Source of the DNA: Bromus sterilis
Taxonomy: Eukaryota > Streptophyta > Magnoliopsida > Poales > Poaceae
Assembly (NCBI GenBank): GCA_950022295.1
Contig: OX465598.1
Location: forward strand, 3,472,001-3,536,000
Direction of reading: 5' to 3'
DNA length: 64,000 nt
Part shown: one piece after another, positions 47,126 through 57,984 of the stretch
How positions within the stretch are numbered: position 1 is the stretch's first letter
How the letters are laid out: every line of letters starts with the position of its first letter
Position numbers and translations under genes: made by a program
The notes under the pieces: model-generated
Database searches by the model: none
The model's input: the letters and a program-made list of their open reading frames with translations, nothing else
Told to the model about the DNA's origin: nothing

Positions 47126-48781
47126 TGATGGCAAGAGAGTGTTAATACTCTTCAAGCCCTCGTTGATTACCCCAAGTGCAGGGTGAGATATAGTGCAGCG
47201 GCAAGGTTTCCCTTGCCAAAGATACCAAGGTTTGTCTCCCGTAGGACTCCGAAAGATACAAGAAGGTGGTAAAGTGAACACTGGCGCCGAGGTTGCTAGC
47301 TTCACCTGGACTTGCACACAGATACAAATAACTTTGCTCCCAACGAGTACAGAGGAGTTGTCAATTCCTCCGTCCTTGCTGTTTACAAAGGATAAAACGC
47401 ACGGGATAATAATAGTGGCAACTGAAAGTAAAGACTGAAAGTAATAAGGGTGTAATCAGTGATATAAAGATGGACCAGGGTCCCGTGATTTTCACTAGTG
47501 ACGTCTCTCTCCCAAAAGACAATAAAAGTGCTAGCGAGGTAAACAAATCACAGTTGGGCAATTGACAGGATTATGAAGGCGCCGCAATGCTAACTATGCT
47601 GCAAAGAAAGGAAGGGATCAAAAGCAATGCGAAGTACGCCAAGGTAAGTAGACCGAAATCCATTTGCATCTACTGCGAATCATCCACCTTGAGATATCTA
47701 TCCAGAACATCTCGCTGGTATTAAGTTGTGAATCCCACCCAAAGTGTAAACTCAAAGCAACAGACAACTGCATTAAAAGAACTTTGGGTAAAGTAAACAA
47801 TCCTTGCACCCGCAGGTACAAGCACCGTTGTTTTATCCCTAGTGGCAACAACACATCCCCTAGTCTCATGTTTCTATCACTCAAGCTAGACATCAAGGGG
47901 CTGAACCCACAATCGAGCATAACGCTCTCTCTTGGAGTTGCAAATAAAATACTTGGCCAAAGCAAATACCGCAACGGAGAACATGCAAGAATTTACTCAA
48001 GAACAAAATATAAAAGAGAAGAACCAAATATATTACTCATCACAATCTGAACATAGTCTCATAATCCATCAGATCCCAACAAACTCAGCATAGCAACAAC
48101 AGAAATTACATAGATGCCTCGATCATGTGAGGCAGCTCACGAGGACTCGAAAGTGGAAGCACAAAAGGGGGAGAGATAGATCACATAGCTACTGGTCACG
48201 GACCCATGGTCCAAGAGAAACTACTCACGGTACATATGGGAGGCGTCCATGGCTATGGAGGGTTTCCCGGAGGGGGTAGCTTCTCCCGGCAGGGTGCCGG
48301 AGCAGCTTCTCCAGACAGCCCCGATCTTGAAACGGCGGCGGCGGCGGAACAGAGGCGAGATCGCGAAAAAGGAGTCCGTCTTGGGGGTTTCCACCCCGAG
48401 GGGTAAATATAGGCGAAGGGGGGTGTCGAGGGGACCCACCAGGCAGCCAGGAGGCCTCCTGGCGCGGCCTAGGGTGGGGCCGCTCCAGGGACCCTCCTAG
48501 CCTCCTGGTGGTGGCCCCTCTTCCCTCTCTTGGTGATTCCGGAAGCTTCTGTTGCGCTGATTTTTTATATATTTTTCCCGGAATTTTCGGAGCACTTTTA
48601 ATGGCCGGAAAACCTGAAATACAAAAACAGCAGAAAACAGAAACTGGCAAATGGGTGCACTGAGTTAGTAGGTTAGTCCAAATAGGTTCAAAAGTGTATG
48701 AAAGTTCAAGAAAAACATGGCAAAGTCACACAAAACATGCATGTAACAAACAGAAATTATAGATACGTTTGGGACGTATCA
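47126..48781 (-). repeat. 5' LTR of the minus-strand Gypsy element
   Basis: 1656 bp on the minus strand from TGATACGTCCC (48781) to CTTGCCATCA (47126), followed by GCAACTTTTC and the tRNA-Asp primer site. Confidence 0.92.
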
Positions 48782-50116
48782 TGGGTGTAAACAGTGTTGG
48801 AAATATGGACCGGGGTCCCATGTTCACTAGTGATGTCTCTCTCCCAAAAGACGATAAAATAGCCATGCGAGGTAAACAAATTACAGCTGGGAAATTGACA
48901 GGATTATGTGCGCAAACCAATGCTAACTATGTTATAAAGAAAGGAAGAGGCTCAAATGCATGGGCGGTACGCCAAGACAAGTAGACCGAAATCCATCTGC
49001 ATCTACCTACTAATCATCCACCTTGAGATATCTATCCAGAACATCTCGCTGGTATTAAGTTGCGAATCCCACCCAAAGTGTAAACTCAAAGCAACAGACA
49101 ACTGCATTAAAGAACTTTGAGTAAAGTAAACAATCATTGCACCCGCAAGTACAAGCACCGTTGTTTTCTCTCTTGTGGCAACATCACATCCCCTAGACTC
49201 ATGTTTCTGTCACTCAAGCTAGTCATCAGGGGGCATGAACCCACAATCATGCATAACACTCCCTCTTGGAGTCACTACCTACTAGTTGGTCAAAGCAATA
49301 AACAGCAACGAAGAACGTGCAAGAATTACTAAGGAACATAAATATAAAAGAGGAGAATCAAATATATTACTCAAACACAATCTGAACATAGTCTCATAAT
49401 CCATCAGATCCCAGCAAACTCAGCATAGCAACAACAGAAAGATTACATATGTGCCTCGATCATGTAGGGCATCTCACGAGGTCTAAACCATGAAGAACAA
49501 AGAGGGGAGGAGAACATCACATAGCTACTGATCATGGACCCATGGCCCAAGGTGGACTACTCACGGTTCATCCGGGAAGCATCCATGGTGGTGGAGAAGC
49601 TCCCGGAGGTGGTTCCTCCCTCCGGCAGGGTGCCGGGAAAAGGGATCCTGGTGCTCCCGATCTTGGAAGCGCGGCGGCGGCGGAACAGAGGAGAGATAGC
49701 GGAAAAGGGTTCTGTCCTCGAGGGTTTCGGGACGAGAGGGATATATAGGCGAAGGGGGGCAGCCAGAGGTGGACCAGGGGCACCAGGCGCCCCCCTGGCG
49801 CGGCCTAGGGGGTGGCCGCGCCAGATGGCCGCCTGGGCCACCCTGGCTCCCCTCTGGCCCCACTTGGGCTCTTCCCCAAGCTTCTTGTACGCTGATTTTT
49901 CCTATATTTTTCCCGGAATTTTTCTGGCACTTTAAGTAATGGGAAAACCTGAAATACAAAAAAAGCAGAAAACAGGAACTGGCACTGGGGTGCACTGAGT
50001 TAATAGGTTAGTCCAAATATGATCAAAAGTGTATGGAAGTGCATCAATATCATAGCAATATCACACAAAAGATGCATGGAGCAAGCAGAAATTATAGATA
50101 CGTTTTGGACGTTTCA

Positions 50117-50838
50117 CTAACGAACCCCGAGGTGCGTTTACGTGCTGTCATCAACACTTGTTGTTTTCGTCGATTCTACCCCGTTCCATGGGCTATTGCT
50201 CACCGGTTTGGGGTCTCGGGATGATTTCCAAGATTGACGAACCCTGAGGTGCATTTACATGGCGGTTATCAACACTTACCGTTCTGGTCGATTATGACCC
50301 GTTTCATGGGCTCTTTCTCACCGTTTTCGGGTCCCAGAGTGATTTCCACGATTGACGATTCCAGGAGTGTGTTTACGCGTCGTTCATCAATACTTGCATT
50401 TTTGGCCGATTCTGGTCCATTAAATGGGCTATTGCTCACCGTTTTGGGAACCCGGAGTGGTTTCCACGATTGACGAACCTCGAGGTGCGCTTTCGTGTAG
50501 GTCATCAAAACTTGACGTTTTGGCCGATTCTGGCCCATTCCATGGGCGATTACTCACGTTTTGGGACCCCGGAGTGATTTCCACGATTGACGATCCCCGG
50601 GGTCTGTTTACGTGTAGGTCTTGAAAACTTTCCGTTTTGGCCGATTCTGGCCCATTCCATGGCTATTGCTCACCGTTTTTGGACCCTAGAGTGATTTCCA
50701 TGATTGACGATCCCTAGGGTGCGTTTACGTGCCGGTCATCAAAACTTGTCGTTTTGGCCGATTCTGGCCCGTTCCATGGGATATTGCTCATCGTTTTGGG
50801 GTCCCAGGGTGATTTCTACGGTTGGAGATCCTTGGGGA
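50117..50838 (+). repeat. pSc119.2-like satellite array, block 6 (right end)
   Basis: About six monomers resume directly at the CTAAC duplication after the nested Gypsy complex, in the same orientation as the rest. The array ends within a monomer at GATTTCTACGGTTGGAGATCC; from about 50839 the sequence is unrelated. Confidence 0.88.
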
Positions 50839-52620
50839 TTTGTTAAACACAATGAAAAAAGAAATATAGCTAGAACATGTTGAAATAAAACACACCTTCC
50901 TAATTCGGAAGTCATCTGGAAGATCTATGAGGAACTTCCTGTCCTTCTGGCATGTCACTGCGCCTAGATCCCACATGGAGGATCTATTACTGCATTCATT
51001 TTGACACAAAACACATAGATAAAGTTCAACATATGCAAGATACACATATAACAAGATATAGATTCATTACACGTACTTCACACATTCTAATAAGTGACTA
51101 AGCAGTTCTACAAACCATACACATAGTTCAACATAAACATCCGAGATATACATTCACAAATAACTTGCAGTACCCATCTACCAGCTAGTTCTGACCCCCC
51201 ACTTAGGGGCCCGCCTCTTCATCGTCATACCCCCCCCCCCCCCGAGAACTCACCCCAATCTATGGAATCTTCCTTTGCTTCGTTCTTTGGATTGATATTG
51301 CATGAGCATCATCTCGTTGAACTCCACGAGTTTATCATCCATCGCCAACCTCTTCACCATAGGGTTGAATAGCTGCTTCTCGACCTCGCGGTTCTCCTTT
51401 TCCTCAGCCTTGGTGCACACCCACATCCCTCACGGCGTGAGGAACTATGCGTGCTCATGGTCCTCGGGGAAGTCAATACACACCATTATGTCCAAAAAAC
51501 TCAACATCATTAGCATTATACGCGCGCGTTGCTTCCTCGGGGGTGTTCACATGGTTGAGTTCGTGCGTCACATTGTCCTTCACTCCTTCTTAATAGTGAC
51601 ATACTACTTGCCACTTTTTCACGCACACCACGAAAGTTCGATGACATCTCTGATGATGGAAACACACTAGTACATAAAATCTCTTCTATGGCATTCCCAA
51701 AATGCTTTCCTGGCGTAGGCACCCGACGCCAGCAATATGGAGCCAATGATAACACATAGTGACGTCGTCTGACGCCCCTGCCAGCAGTGAAAAAAATAAC
51801 GGATGGCATGCCATGTGTATATACGCCATAAATAATATTGGCACCCCCAAACACTAGCTATTACATGTTATCGTCACCACAAATGCAAAATTAACTAGTC
51901 CTCATAGTACTGTTATAAAAACTCATCATCATTGTATTGATAAAACAAACCATCATCATATTGATAAAGCAACTCATAAAAATTTACAATTTTTGATCAT
52001 CAAGATCATCATACTTTACTAGCTAATGTTATCATCCTTGCTAGCTATTCTAATGACCTACTACTCTCTCTTCGGTAAAATAAAGTACAACGGAAAAATC
52101 TCTTCAACTCTATTAAGAAGCAGAGAGATCCAACGGTCTCCAATTTGTGGATTGCTCTCAATCACTAATTTTATCCATCCTTTGATTTTGAGGCATCCAT
52201 CTGTTTGACCGATTGAGTATGGATGTTGCAAACCATGCGTCCATGACCGTACACCAACAATTGTCATCTCACCTTGGACATACATCCACGAAGGAACAAC
52301 AACATTCGGGAGCTTCATTTTAAGACATAATATATATAGTATATATAGATAGCAATGTGTAGTTAACTTATGAAGAAATAATGCATGAAAAAGAGGGAAC
52401 GATGTATGAAAATGATGGAATAATGTATGAAAAAGATGGAATAATCTTACCATGCTATTTGCACAAATGTTAGCCCAGCTCAATTCGTGGACTAGTGGCA
52501 CATATTCCTCATAATTTTGGTGAGCTCCATCGATGATCTTAAATGTTAGAGCATCATTAATTAACAAAGGTGACAAGAGAATTCTTCTCCTCCCAAGTTA
52601 GCTCTGAGCAAGGAGTGTAA
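50839..52620 (-). pseudogene. Decayed multi-exon coding remnants, unidentified
   Basis: Three minus-strand patches look coding. (a) 50890-51000 reads MWDLGAVTCQKDRKFLIDLP. (b) 51250-51700 has frames with stops, including EKENREVEKQLFNPMVKRLA followed by a charged segment. (c) 52061-52576 reads ALTFKIIDGAHQNYEEYV, then a likely GT-AG intron (donor at 52451), then TDGCLKIKGWIKLV and IGDRWISLL. Patch (c) faintly recalls a B3-like fold (GW...V..N..IGDRW). Frames are broken and the patches may come from more than one source, such as a transposon with captured exons. A C14 run lies at 51230-51243. I do not recognise the parent gene. Confidence 0.4.
52375..52447. repeat. Short tandem repeat (about 26 bp, 2.7 copies)
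   Basis: ATGTATGAAAAAGATGGAATA and close variants are repeated in tandem. They lie inside the probable intron of the decayed minus-strand gene. Confidence 0.7.
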
Positions 52621-53454
52621 TAGGTCTTGTCTACTACCTTTTTTGTATCTCTCGAAGATAAGAAATAAGCTGGCAATTATGAAAAAACAAGTTAATAAGT
52701 ACATGGTGGTGTACGACCACCGACTAATTTTTAAAAAGAATTAGGTGAGAATAAAAAAATCACACGGAGGTAGAACTGGAATCATGTTGAGATCGACCCA
52801 AATGTCTTCATCATAGTGATAACCCGGTGACTAGATCATATTGAGGAATGCCAATATCGAAGGTTATTCTCATATCCGGGGATGAGCGGCAGTGGAGGGG
52901 TGCGGTGCGACACCGTGGAGGGGGGCCAGCGGCGGGACGCGGTGATGGGATCTGCGACAGGGGCTTCGAGCGTGAGGACCGGCGGTGGGTTGCGAAACGG
53001 AGGCTGGCGGCCATCCTTACTTGATCTGCACCCCGCGAGGAAGGTGACCGACCGAAATGCTAGACCATGCTTCATAGCTACAGCTTGTAGCACATCCACC
53101 ACCAAAATAACATCTGAAGTCTAAATTCTTCAAAAGCGACGCCTACTAGAAAGGAAACATTGCACACGCATTATCTTCGCATGATCATAGATCTTAGGTT
53201 TTCATCCTGGAGAAATCTGCACTCTCATAACTACCTTCAACAAGGTCATTGCTAGGAACAACCAATTTAGGTTAGGTTTTGGATTTTCACCTTGAAAGAT
53301 AAAACTTTATACTTCTCATGTGTAAATTTAAGATGATAGTTTTTATTCGTGGGCCTAGGTTTGAACCCATTTTCTACCATGTACCGATCTATGTGGCCTC
53401 AGCCTTTTCCTCATAATTCTATTTGCGCAAAGACTATGTTTCAAAAAAATAATA
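52621..53454. other. Intergenic DNA with a GC-rich stretch
   Basis: The part 52880-53040 is GC-rich and open on both strands, but neither translation resembles a known family. The rest is ordinary intergenic DNA. Confidence 0.35.
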
Positions 53455-53556
53455 TTTTCGATCTATATTAAATATTGCTAAAATAAATGTATCTATACAT
53501 ATTTTAATGCTAGATACATCTGTTTCAATGATAATTAATATGGATTGAAAGGCGTA
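53455..53556. mobile_element. Degenerate Stowaway-like MITE
   Basis: A CGATCTATATTAAATATTG-like left arm and an AATTAATATGGATTG right arm enclose AATGTATCTATACATATTTT and GCTAGATACATCTGTTT. This arrangement is seen in Stowaway MITEs of Triticeae. The termini have decayed, so the exact ends are approximate. Confidence 0.55.
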
Positions 53557-54525
53557 ATAATTTGCACATGAACTAAGTCTTGCTTACTGTCAGATGGAAC
53601 AAGCCTCGCCTTCGCCTTAGTAGGCCAACCCAATATTACGGTCTTGGGAAGCTTCTATGTAACAAGTGTTGGCTGATTTCAAAACCTTTCACGTTTTTTT
53701 TTTCTGGTATTAGTTTTTATTGATTTTTATTTTCATTTATAAATGCGTGTGGACCTTTTAAAATACACATTGAACAATTTCCATATACATATTTTTTCTT
53801 TCAAAAATACATGTTGAACATATACTCGAATACATGGTAAACATATGTAAATGCACATTTAACATTTTTACTAAATAATAAAAATTTCTAAACATGTGTT
53901 AAACATTTTTTGATGCCATAAACATTTTTGTAAGCATCCAAATTTTTGTAAATGTTTTATGAACATTATTTTGAAATAGCACAGACAATTTTTTATATGT
54001 TATGATATTTTTTGAAAAATTGCTTGAAGACATTTTTATATAACATGATTTTTTTCTAAAATTTCATGAGCATATTTTAAAAGCACATTCATTTTTTAAA
54101 TGTCATAAAAATAGGTTTTGAATGTTACTAGCATTATTTATAAATTATACGAACCCATCTTTATATTTTTATGATATTTCTTTAAAAATTACATAAGCTT
54201 ATCTTTAAAATAATACATATTTTCTAAATGACACTAACAACTGTTTTAGTGGTATGAGAATTTTCTAAAATATGTGAACAAATTTTTACATTTCATAATA
54301 TCAGTTAAATGTGCAAAGAATAACTTCAAAAAATTATGTACATTATTTCTACAAAATATATAGAGTAGTGTAAAATATAGTAAAAGGAAGAAAAACAAAA
54401 AAACGAAGGAATGAATGAAACAAACGAGAAACAACTAATGGACCGGCTTACTAAGTGTTGTCTGTTGAGTTGAGTCTACTACTGTCTAGGTACATTAGTG
54501 TTGAGTAGTGTAAACAATTAATAGA
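53557..54525. other. AT-rich degenerate repeat DNA
   Basis: Nearly 1 kb of AT-rich sequence with recurring words such as AACATTTTT, AAATGTTTT and CATAAACATT. It looks like the decayed inside of a DNA transposon, but no ends or coding pieces can be named. Confidence 0.4.
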
Positions 54526-55195
54526 GGGCGCCTATTCATGACACCCGATTGAAAAGGGGTCCAGGGGTTGCGCCGGGCCTCTTGATCTACCTTGACGCGT
54601 TTGGGAAGGTTGGGATGAGTCAATCACGAGTTAAGAGGATACCTTCTATATGGAGGTCATTTGTGCATGCTTTTAACGTATCAAGTGGCACGTTTTGGTC
54701 CATTTCAGTATTTTTTTCCTTTGCGATCAACATGTGACACGTTTTGAACGTACAATGCGCAGTCATACGCATAGATTCAACCCCTTAGTTTTCGCGCAGC
54801 CATAGTTTTCAACCACAGTTTCTGCGCAATCATAATTTTTAGCCACAACGAAGACACAGATTCAACCACCGTTTCTGCACAATCATAATTTTTAGCCAAA
54901 TCGAAGACACAGATTCAACCACCGTTTCCGCGCAACCACAATTCACAGACTCAACCATAGTTTTCAGCCAGAACGCAGGCACAGATTCAGCCACAGTTTT
55001 CGAACAACCACAGTTTCAACCACAGCGCAAACACAGATTCAGTCACAGTTTCCGCGCAGCCATAGTTTTTAGCCACAACGCATACACAGGTGCAACCACA
55101 GTTGTTGCTTCGCATGGAACACAATCAGAGCGCGAAACATGGTGGCTTTTCGTAGCGCATCAAAATAACCTATGCGAGGGGCACAAAAGGGTGCC
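54526..55195. mobile_element. Possible TIR element enclosing a minisatellite
   Basis: A GAGGGCGCCTATTCATGACAC-like left end pairs imperfectly with the inverted right end (GTGGGCACCCTTTTGTGCCC). Inside lies a GC-moderate stretch and the 53-bp minisatellite. The ends share about 13 of 18 positions. No target-site duplication was recognised, so this is a weak call (Mutator-like possible). Confidence 0.35.
54763..55105. repeat. 53-bp minisatellite (about 6 copies)
   Basis: Units of about 53 bp run CACAGATTCAACCAC, CGTTTCCGCGCAACCA, TAATTTTTAGCCACAACG; one copy is expanded to about 73 bp. The words CAACCACAG, GCGCAACCA and TTTTAGCCA repeat through the tract. The divergence suggests an old repeat. 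Confidence 0.8.
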
Positions 55196-55337
55196 CACTA
55201 ACTAGTGATTTCCGTGGGATGGATCAATCCACACACACCATAGGCAAATTGCAACAATACAAATTAGTTGCCATCATTAAATTTCACGTATGGAGGGCCC
55301 ATATTCCTTGTAGGGTACCATATAAAGCTTTTTTTAA

Positions 55338-55519
55338 TCTCTACTACTTAAAATGAAATTAAGATTTCATCTTTCATTTAACCATTTTTTTATCACACCT
55401 TCGTCCAAACTTTGTCATATGTCAATAAGTCATCTTAATTTATTTACCTTCTGAAGAAATTTTACTTTAATTTACTTATTCAAGTGAGGTTTCTTTACAA
55501 CGCGTGAGCAATATCCTAG
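55338..55519 (+). mobile_element. Possible short Helitron remnant
   Basis: TCTCTACTACTTAAAATGAA after an A is a typical grass Helitron 5' end, the same as the one at 60488. A CTAG at 55516-55519 could be the 3' end, but the following base is C rather than T and no good hairpin precedes it. The 5' end is convincing; the 3' end is not. Confidence 0.4.
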
Positions 55520-55734
55520 CAACAATAATAAAAAAAGGTACATGTATCGAATGTGAGCTCTCCAAAACATTCTAATTCGGAGCAACGTGAAATAAATCAG
55601 TATGAAATAAATGAAAGAAATATCTAAATATGTATGGGTGATGATTCCAGTCAATCGGGTCAAGCCACGCGCAACGATCCAGTTTGTATTGCATTTTATG
55701 CACGATAGTGTTGCAACTATGATACTCTTTCCGT

Positions 55735-56085
55735 TTTTTTAGTTCGCATATAAGTTTTGTTCAAAGTCAAAGTATCTCTAATTTGATCAAATTTATAAAG
55801 AAAATTATCAAAGTTCACGATATCAAATTAATATCATTAGATTCGTTATGGAATGTAGTTTCATATTATACTATAATCATAACATTTATATATTATATTT
55901 TTAAATAGTATAATATTTATAGTATGTATCTTGTGTTATGTTGATTAAATTGATGATCTAAGAATACACATACTCTTCTAAACTGTGAAAAAAGAAGTAT
56001 ATATTTAATATTATAGATGCTGATATATTTTAATATAAATTTGATCAAACTTTGTTAAATTTAACTTGATATAAATCTTATATGT
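55735..56085. mobile_element. AT-rich degenerate MITE-like sequence
   Basis: CGCATATAAGTTTTGTTCAAAGTC on the left and an inverted-like AACTTGATATAAATCTTATATG on the right enclose palindromic AT-rich DNA with TTTGATCAAA words. This fits a decayed Stowaway/Mariner MITE of about 350 bp. The ends are uncertain. Confidence 0.5.
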
Positions 56086-56210
56086 GGAGTAAAAAGAAAC
56101 AAAAGGAGCACAAAAATGCAATAAGGCAGGACGATTCCCTCAGCAAGTGATTTAATCATCACAAAATCCAAATTTGCTTTCAATAAAAGTGATAATTCCC
56201 CGTAAAGGTC

Positions 56211-56254
56211 GTTTGGCTTTGAATCCGCCGGAGTTTGGCTTTGAATCCGCCGGA
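56211..56254. repeat. 22-bp direct tandem duplication at the LINE boundary
   Basis: GTTTGGCTTTGAATCCGCCG plus GA occurs twice without a gap, exactly where LINE-like coding sequence begins. It could be a replication slip or a trace of the insertion junction. Confidence 0.85.
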
Positions 56255-57480
56255 GTTTGTACATGAAATAATAGACGGTCCGACGGCCTCGTGGAATAGA
56301 GATATGGTTGATCAACTTTTCCTTCCAGCGGACAGGAATCTCATCTTGGGGATCCCTCTAAGCACCAGAAATATCGAGGACCGCTGGGAGTGGGCTCACG
56401 AGAAGAAAGGAAACTTCACAGTGAAGTCGGCATATCGGATGCTGGTTATGACGAAGAACCGCAAGGAGGACTGGTTAGAGAACCGTCCTGCACAATATGA
56501 TGGGGAGGCGACAGCTGCATCTTGGAGGGAGCTGTGGGGCTGTCAGGTTCCGGGGAAGGTCCGACATTTTATGTGGAGGCTGGCGAAACACTCGATCCCG
56601 ACGGAAAATGTTCGTATGAAGAGAAAGATGGACATCACAGAAAATTGCCAGGTTTGCAGGTGCCCAAATTCATGGAGACATTCTCTCCTTGAATGCAACA
56701 TGGCGAGAGCAGTATGGGCGCTGGAGGAAAATGACGTCTATGAGCATCTAACCGCGGTTAGGGTCTCAAGTGCTAAGTCCTGGATTAATGAGATTATCAG
56801 TTCCATGAGCAAAAAGGGAGTCGCATCGGTCTTCATCACAATGTGGGCAATATGGCATGCACGAAGGAAGCTTATCCATGATGATACCCATCAGAGCCCG
56901 CTGTCCACTCATATGTTCATATGCAACTTCATCAGGGACCTCGAGATTGTTTCTTCTCCCCCTACGAGGGCTAGCGGACCCATCAGGGGTGTGGCTCGGC
57001 GAGGGTGGCAGCCGCCGAGCGTCAGGGTGGTGCATATCAGGGTTGATGGGGGTGTCTCCAGGAATGGGGAGGTGGATGCAGTGGCGGCAGTATGTCGTGA
57101 TCATACGGGTACGTTTGTGGGCTCGTCAGCGGCAGTGTACCCGAGGATCACTGATCCGGCTTGTTTAGAGATGATGGCGTGCAGAGAAGCGCAGGCGCTA
57201 GCTCAAGACCTTAACTTCACAAGAATTGTCATCTCAGGCGATTCGAAGAACACAATCAATGATATCCGGGAGGATAGTGGTGGCAAGCATAGCATGATCA
57301 CTTCGGAGATAGTAGAGAAACATAAACTTTGTTTGAGTTTTGTAATTTCATATGGGAGGGGAGAAACTATAATCCCGATGCACATTGCTTAGTTAAGTTT
57401 GCGTCTAGTTTAAATCAAGGTAGGCATTTATGGATAGGAGATCCACATGACCCAGCATGTATTCCGAAAGTGTTGGTCAT
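56255..57480 (+). pseudogene. 5'-truncated LINE remnant (zinc-binding and RNase H)
   Basis: The frame open to 57392 matches the C-terminal third of plant LINE ORF2. A zinc-binding RT-associated region comes first (WRELWGCQVPGKVRHFMWRL, then CQVC, HSLLEC). An RNase H domain of the plant RVT_3 type follows (HIRVDGGV, LEMMACREA, VISGDS supply the acidic residues). Near 57345-57365 a one-base frameshift throws the end out of frame; the expected tail (DAHCLVKFASSLNQ) continues in the next frame to about 57490. The polymerase part is missing, so this is a dead remnant or a domesticated-looking fragment without evidence of function. Confidence 0.85.
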
Positions 57481-57642
57481 GAATGAATGAGAAGTGTCCT
57501 ATCCCTAAAAAAAATCCCCGTATTTATGGAAGTCTTGGATGGATTATTCCATTTTCCCTTCCGCCGTCTCTTTTGGCTACTTCCACAGATCTCGCCCACT
57601 CCCCACCGCCACCGCGCACAATTCCCCGTCGCCGGCCTCGTG

Positions 57643-57984
57643 ATGAGGACCTCCACGACACTCATGGCGGCGGCGGCGCTGCTGCTGCTGCTGCTGCTGC
57701 CGCCGCCGGCGGCGGTGTGCAGGGAGAGGAGCAAGGAGGAGAGGCGCCGGATCTCCGTCGAGACCTACGACTCCACCGGCGAGGAGGAGCGCCATTCCGC
57801 CGAGCACACGCCGCGTAACATCGACCATCACAGCGCCGCCGCCGGGACCAACAATTCCTCTTCAACTGGGCACTTTTGCTGCGGTTACATTCCACCGAAG
57901 CGCGGCCACTGGACGGAGAACAAGGGGGCGTGGATCGCATACCTGCTGTTTGTTGTTTCTAGTTTCATCGTTTTCTTAACGTGA
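57643..57984 (+). CDS. Small secreted or membrane protein, unknown
   Basis: A 113-codon intact frame starts at ATG 57643. It opens with a clear signal peptide (leucine run at residues 12-20, then PPPAAVC). A charged, Ser/Thr-rich middle (RERSKEERRR, NNSSST with a possible N-glycosylation site) follows, then a FCCGYIPPKRGHW segment and a C-terminal hydrophobic helix (about 93-112) that could be a membrane anchor or a GPI signal. GC content falls from high at the 5' end to moderate, as in many grass genes. Earlier in-frame codons exist upstream, but only this ATG begins with a signal peptide. I do not recognise the family; expression is unproven. Confidence 0.6.
   Translation: MRTSTTLMAAAALLLLLLLPPPAAVCRERSKEERRRISVETYDSTGEEERHSAEHTPRNIDHHSAAAGTNNSSSTGHFCCGYIPPKRGHWTENKGAWIAYLLFVVSSFIVFLT

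Larger units (their letters stand above)
34137..48781 (-). mobile_element. Gypsy (Athila-type) non-autonomous element, minus strand, split
   Basis: Two LTRs of about 1.65 kb (5' LTR 47126-48781, 3' LTR 34137-35789) bound the element. TGGGT is duplicated at 34132-34136 and 48782-48786. Next to the 5' LTR is a primer site complementary to tRNA-Asp (47098-47115); next to the 3' LTR is a purine-rich AAGCTTGGGGATGT (35790-35803 on the minus strand). The internal region (35790-38054 plus 45191-47125, about 4.2 kb) has one long frame but no reverse transcriptase, RNase H or integrase, so mobilisation would need a helper. It is interrupted by the element at 38055-45185 and inserted in a solo LTR of its own family. 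I think of Sabrina or Fatima relatives, but the name is tentative. Confidence 0.92.
33826..50116 (-). mobile_element. Gypsy solo LTR split by a younger element
   Basis: The LTR pieces 33826-34136 and 48782-50116 join into one LTR of about 1641 bp, once the duplicated TGGGT is counted once. The outer flanks carry CTAAC on both sides (33821-33825 and 50117-50121). On the minus strand it starts TGAAACGTCC (one change from TGATACG) and ends CCATCG (one change from CCATCA). It belongs to the same family as the solo LTR at 18.6 kb. It is the outermost, therefore oldest, layer of the nest and sits directly in satellite DNA. Confidence 0.9.

Noticed and set aside
16338..50838. CRISPR-like array of repeats
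   Set aside because: Head-to-tail diverged monomers with no unique spacers, in plant nuclear DNA; this is a satellite.
52811..53124. Possible gene in the GC-rich stretch at 52.9-53.0 kb
   Set aside because: Frames are open on both strands because of base composition; no domain or splice structure supports either.
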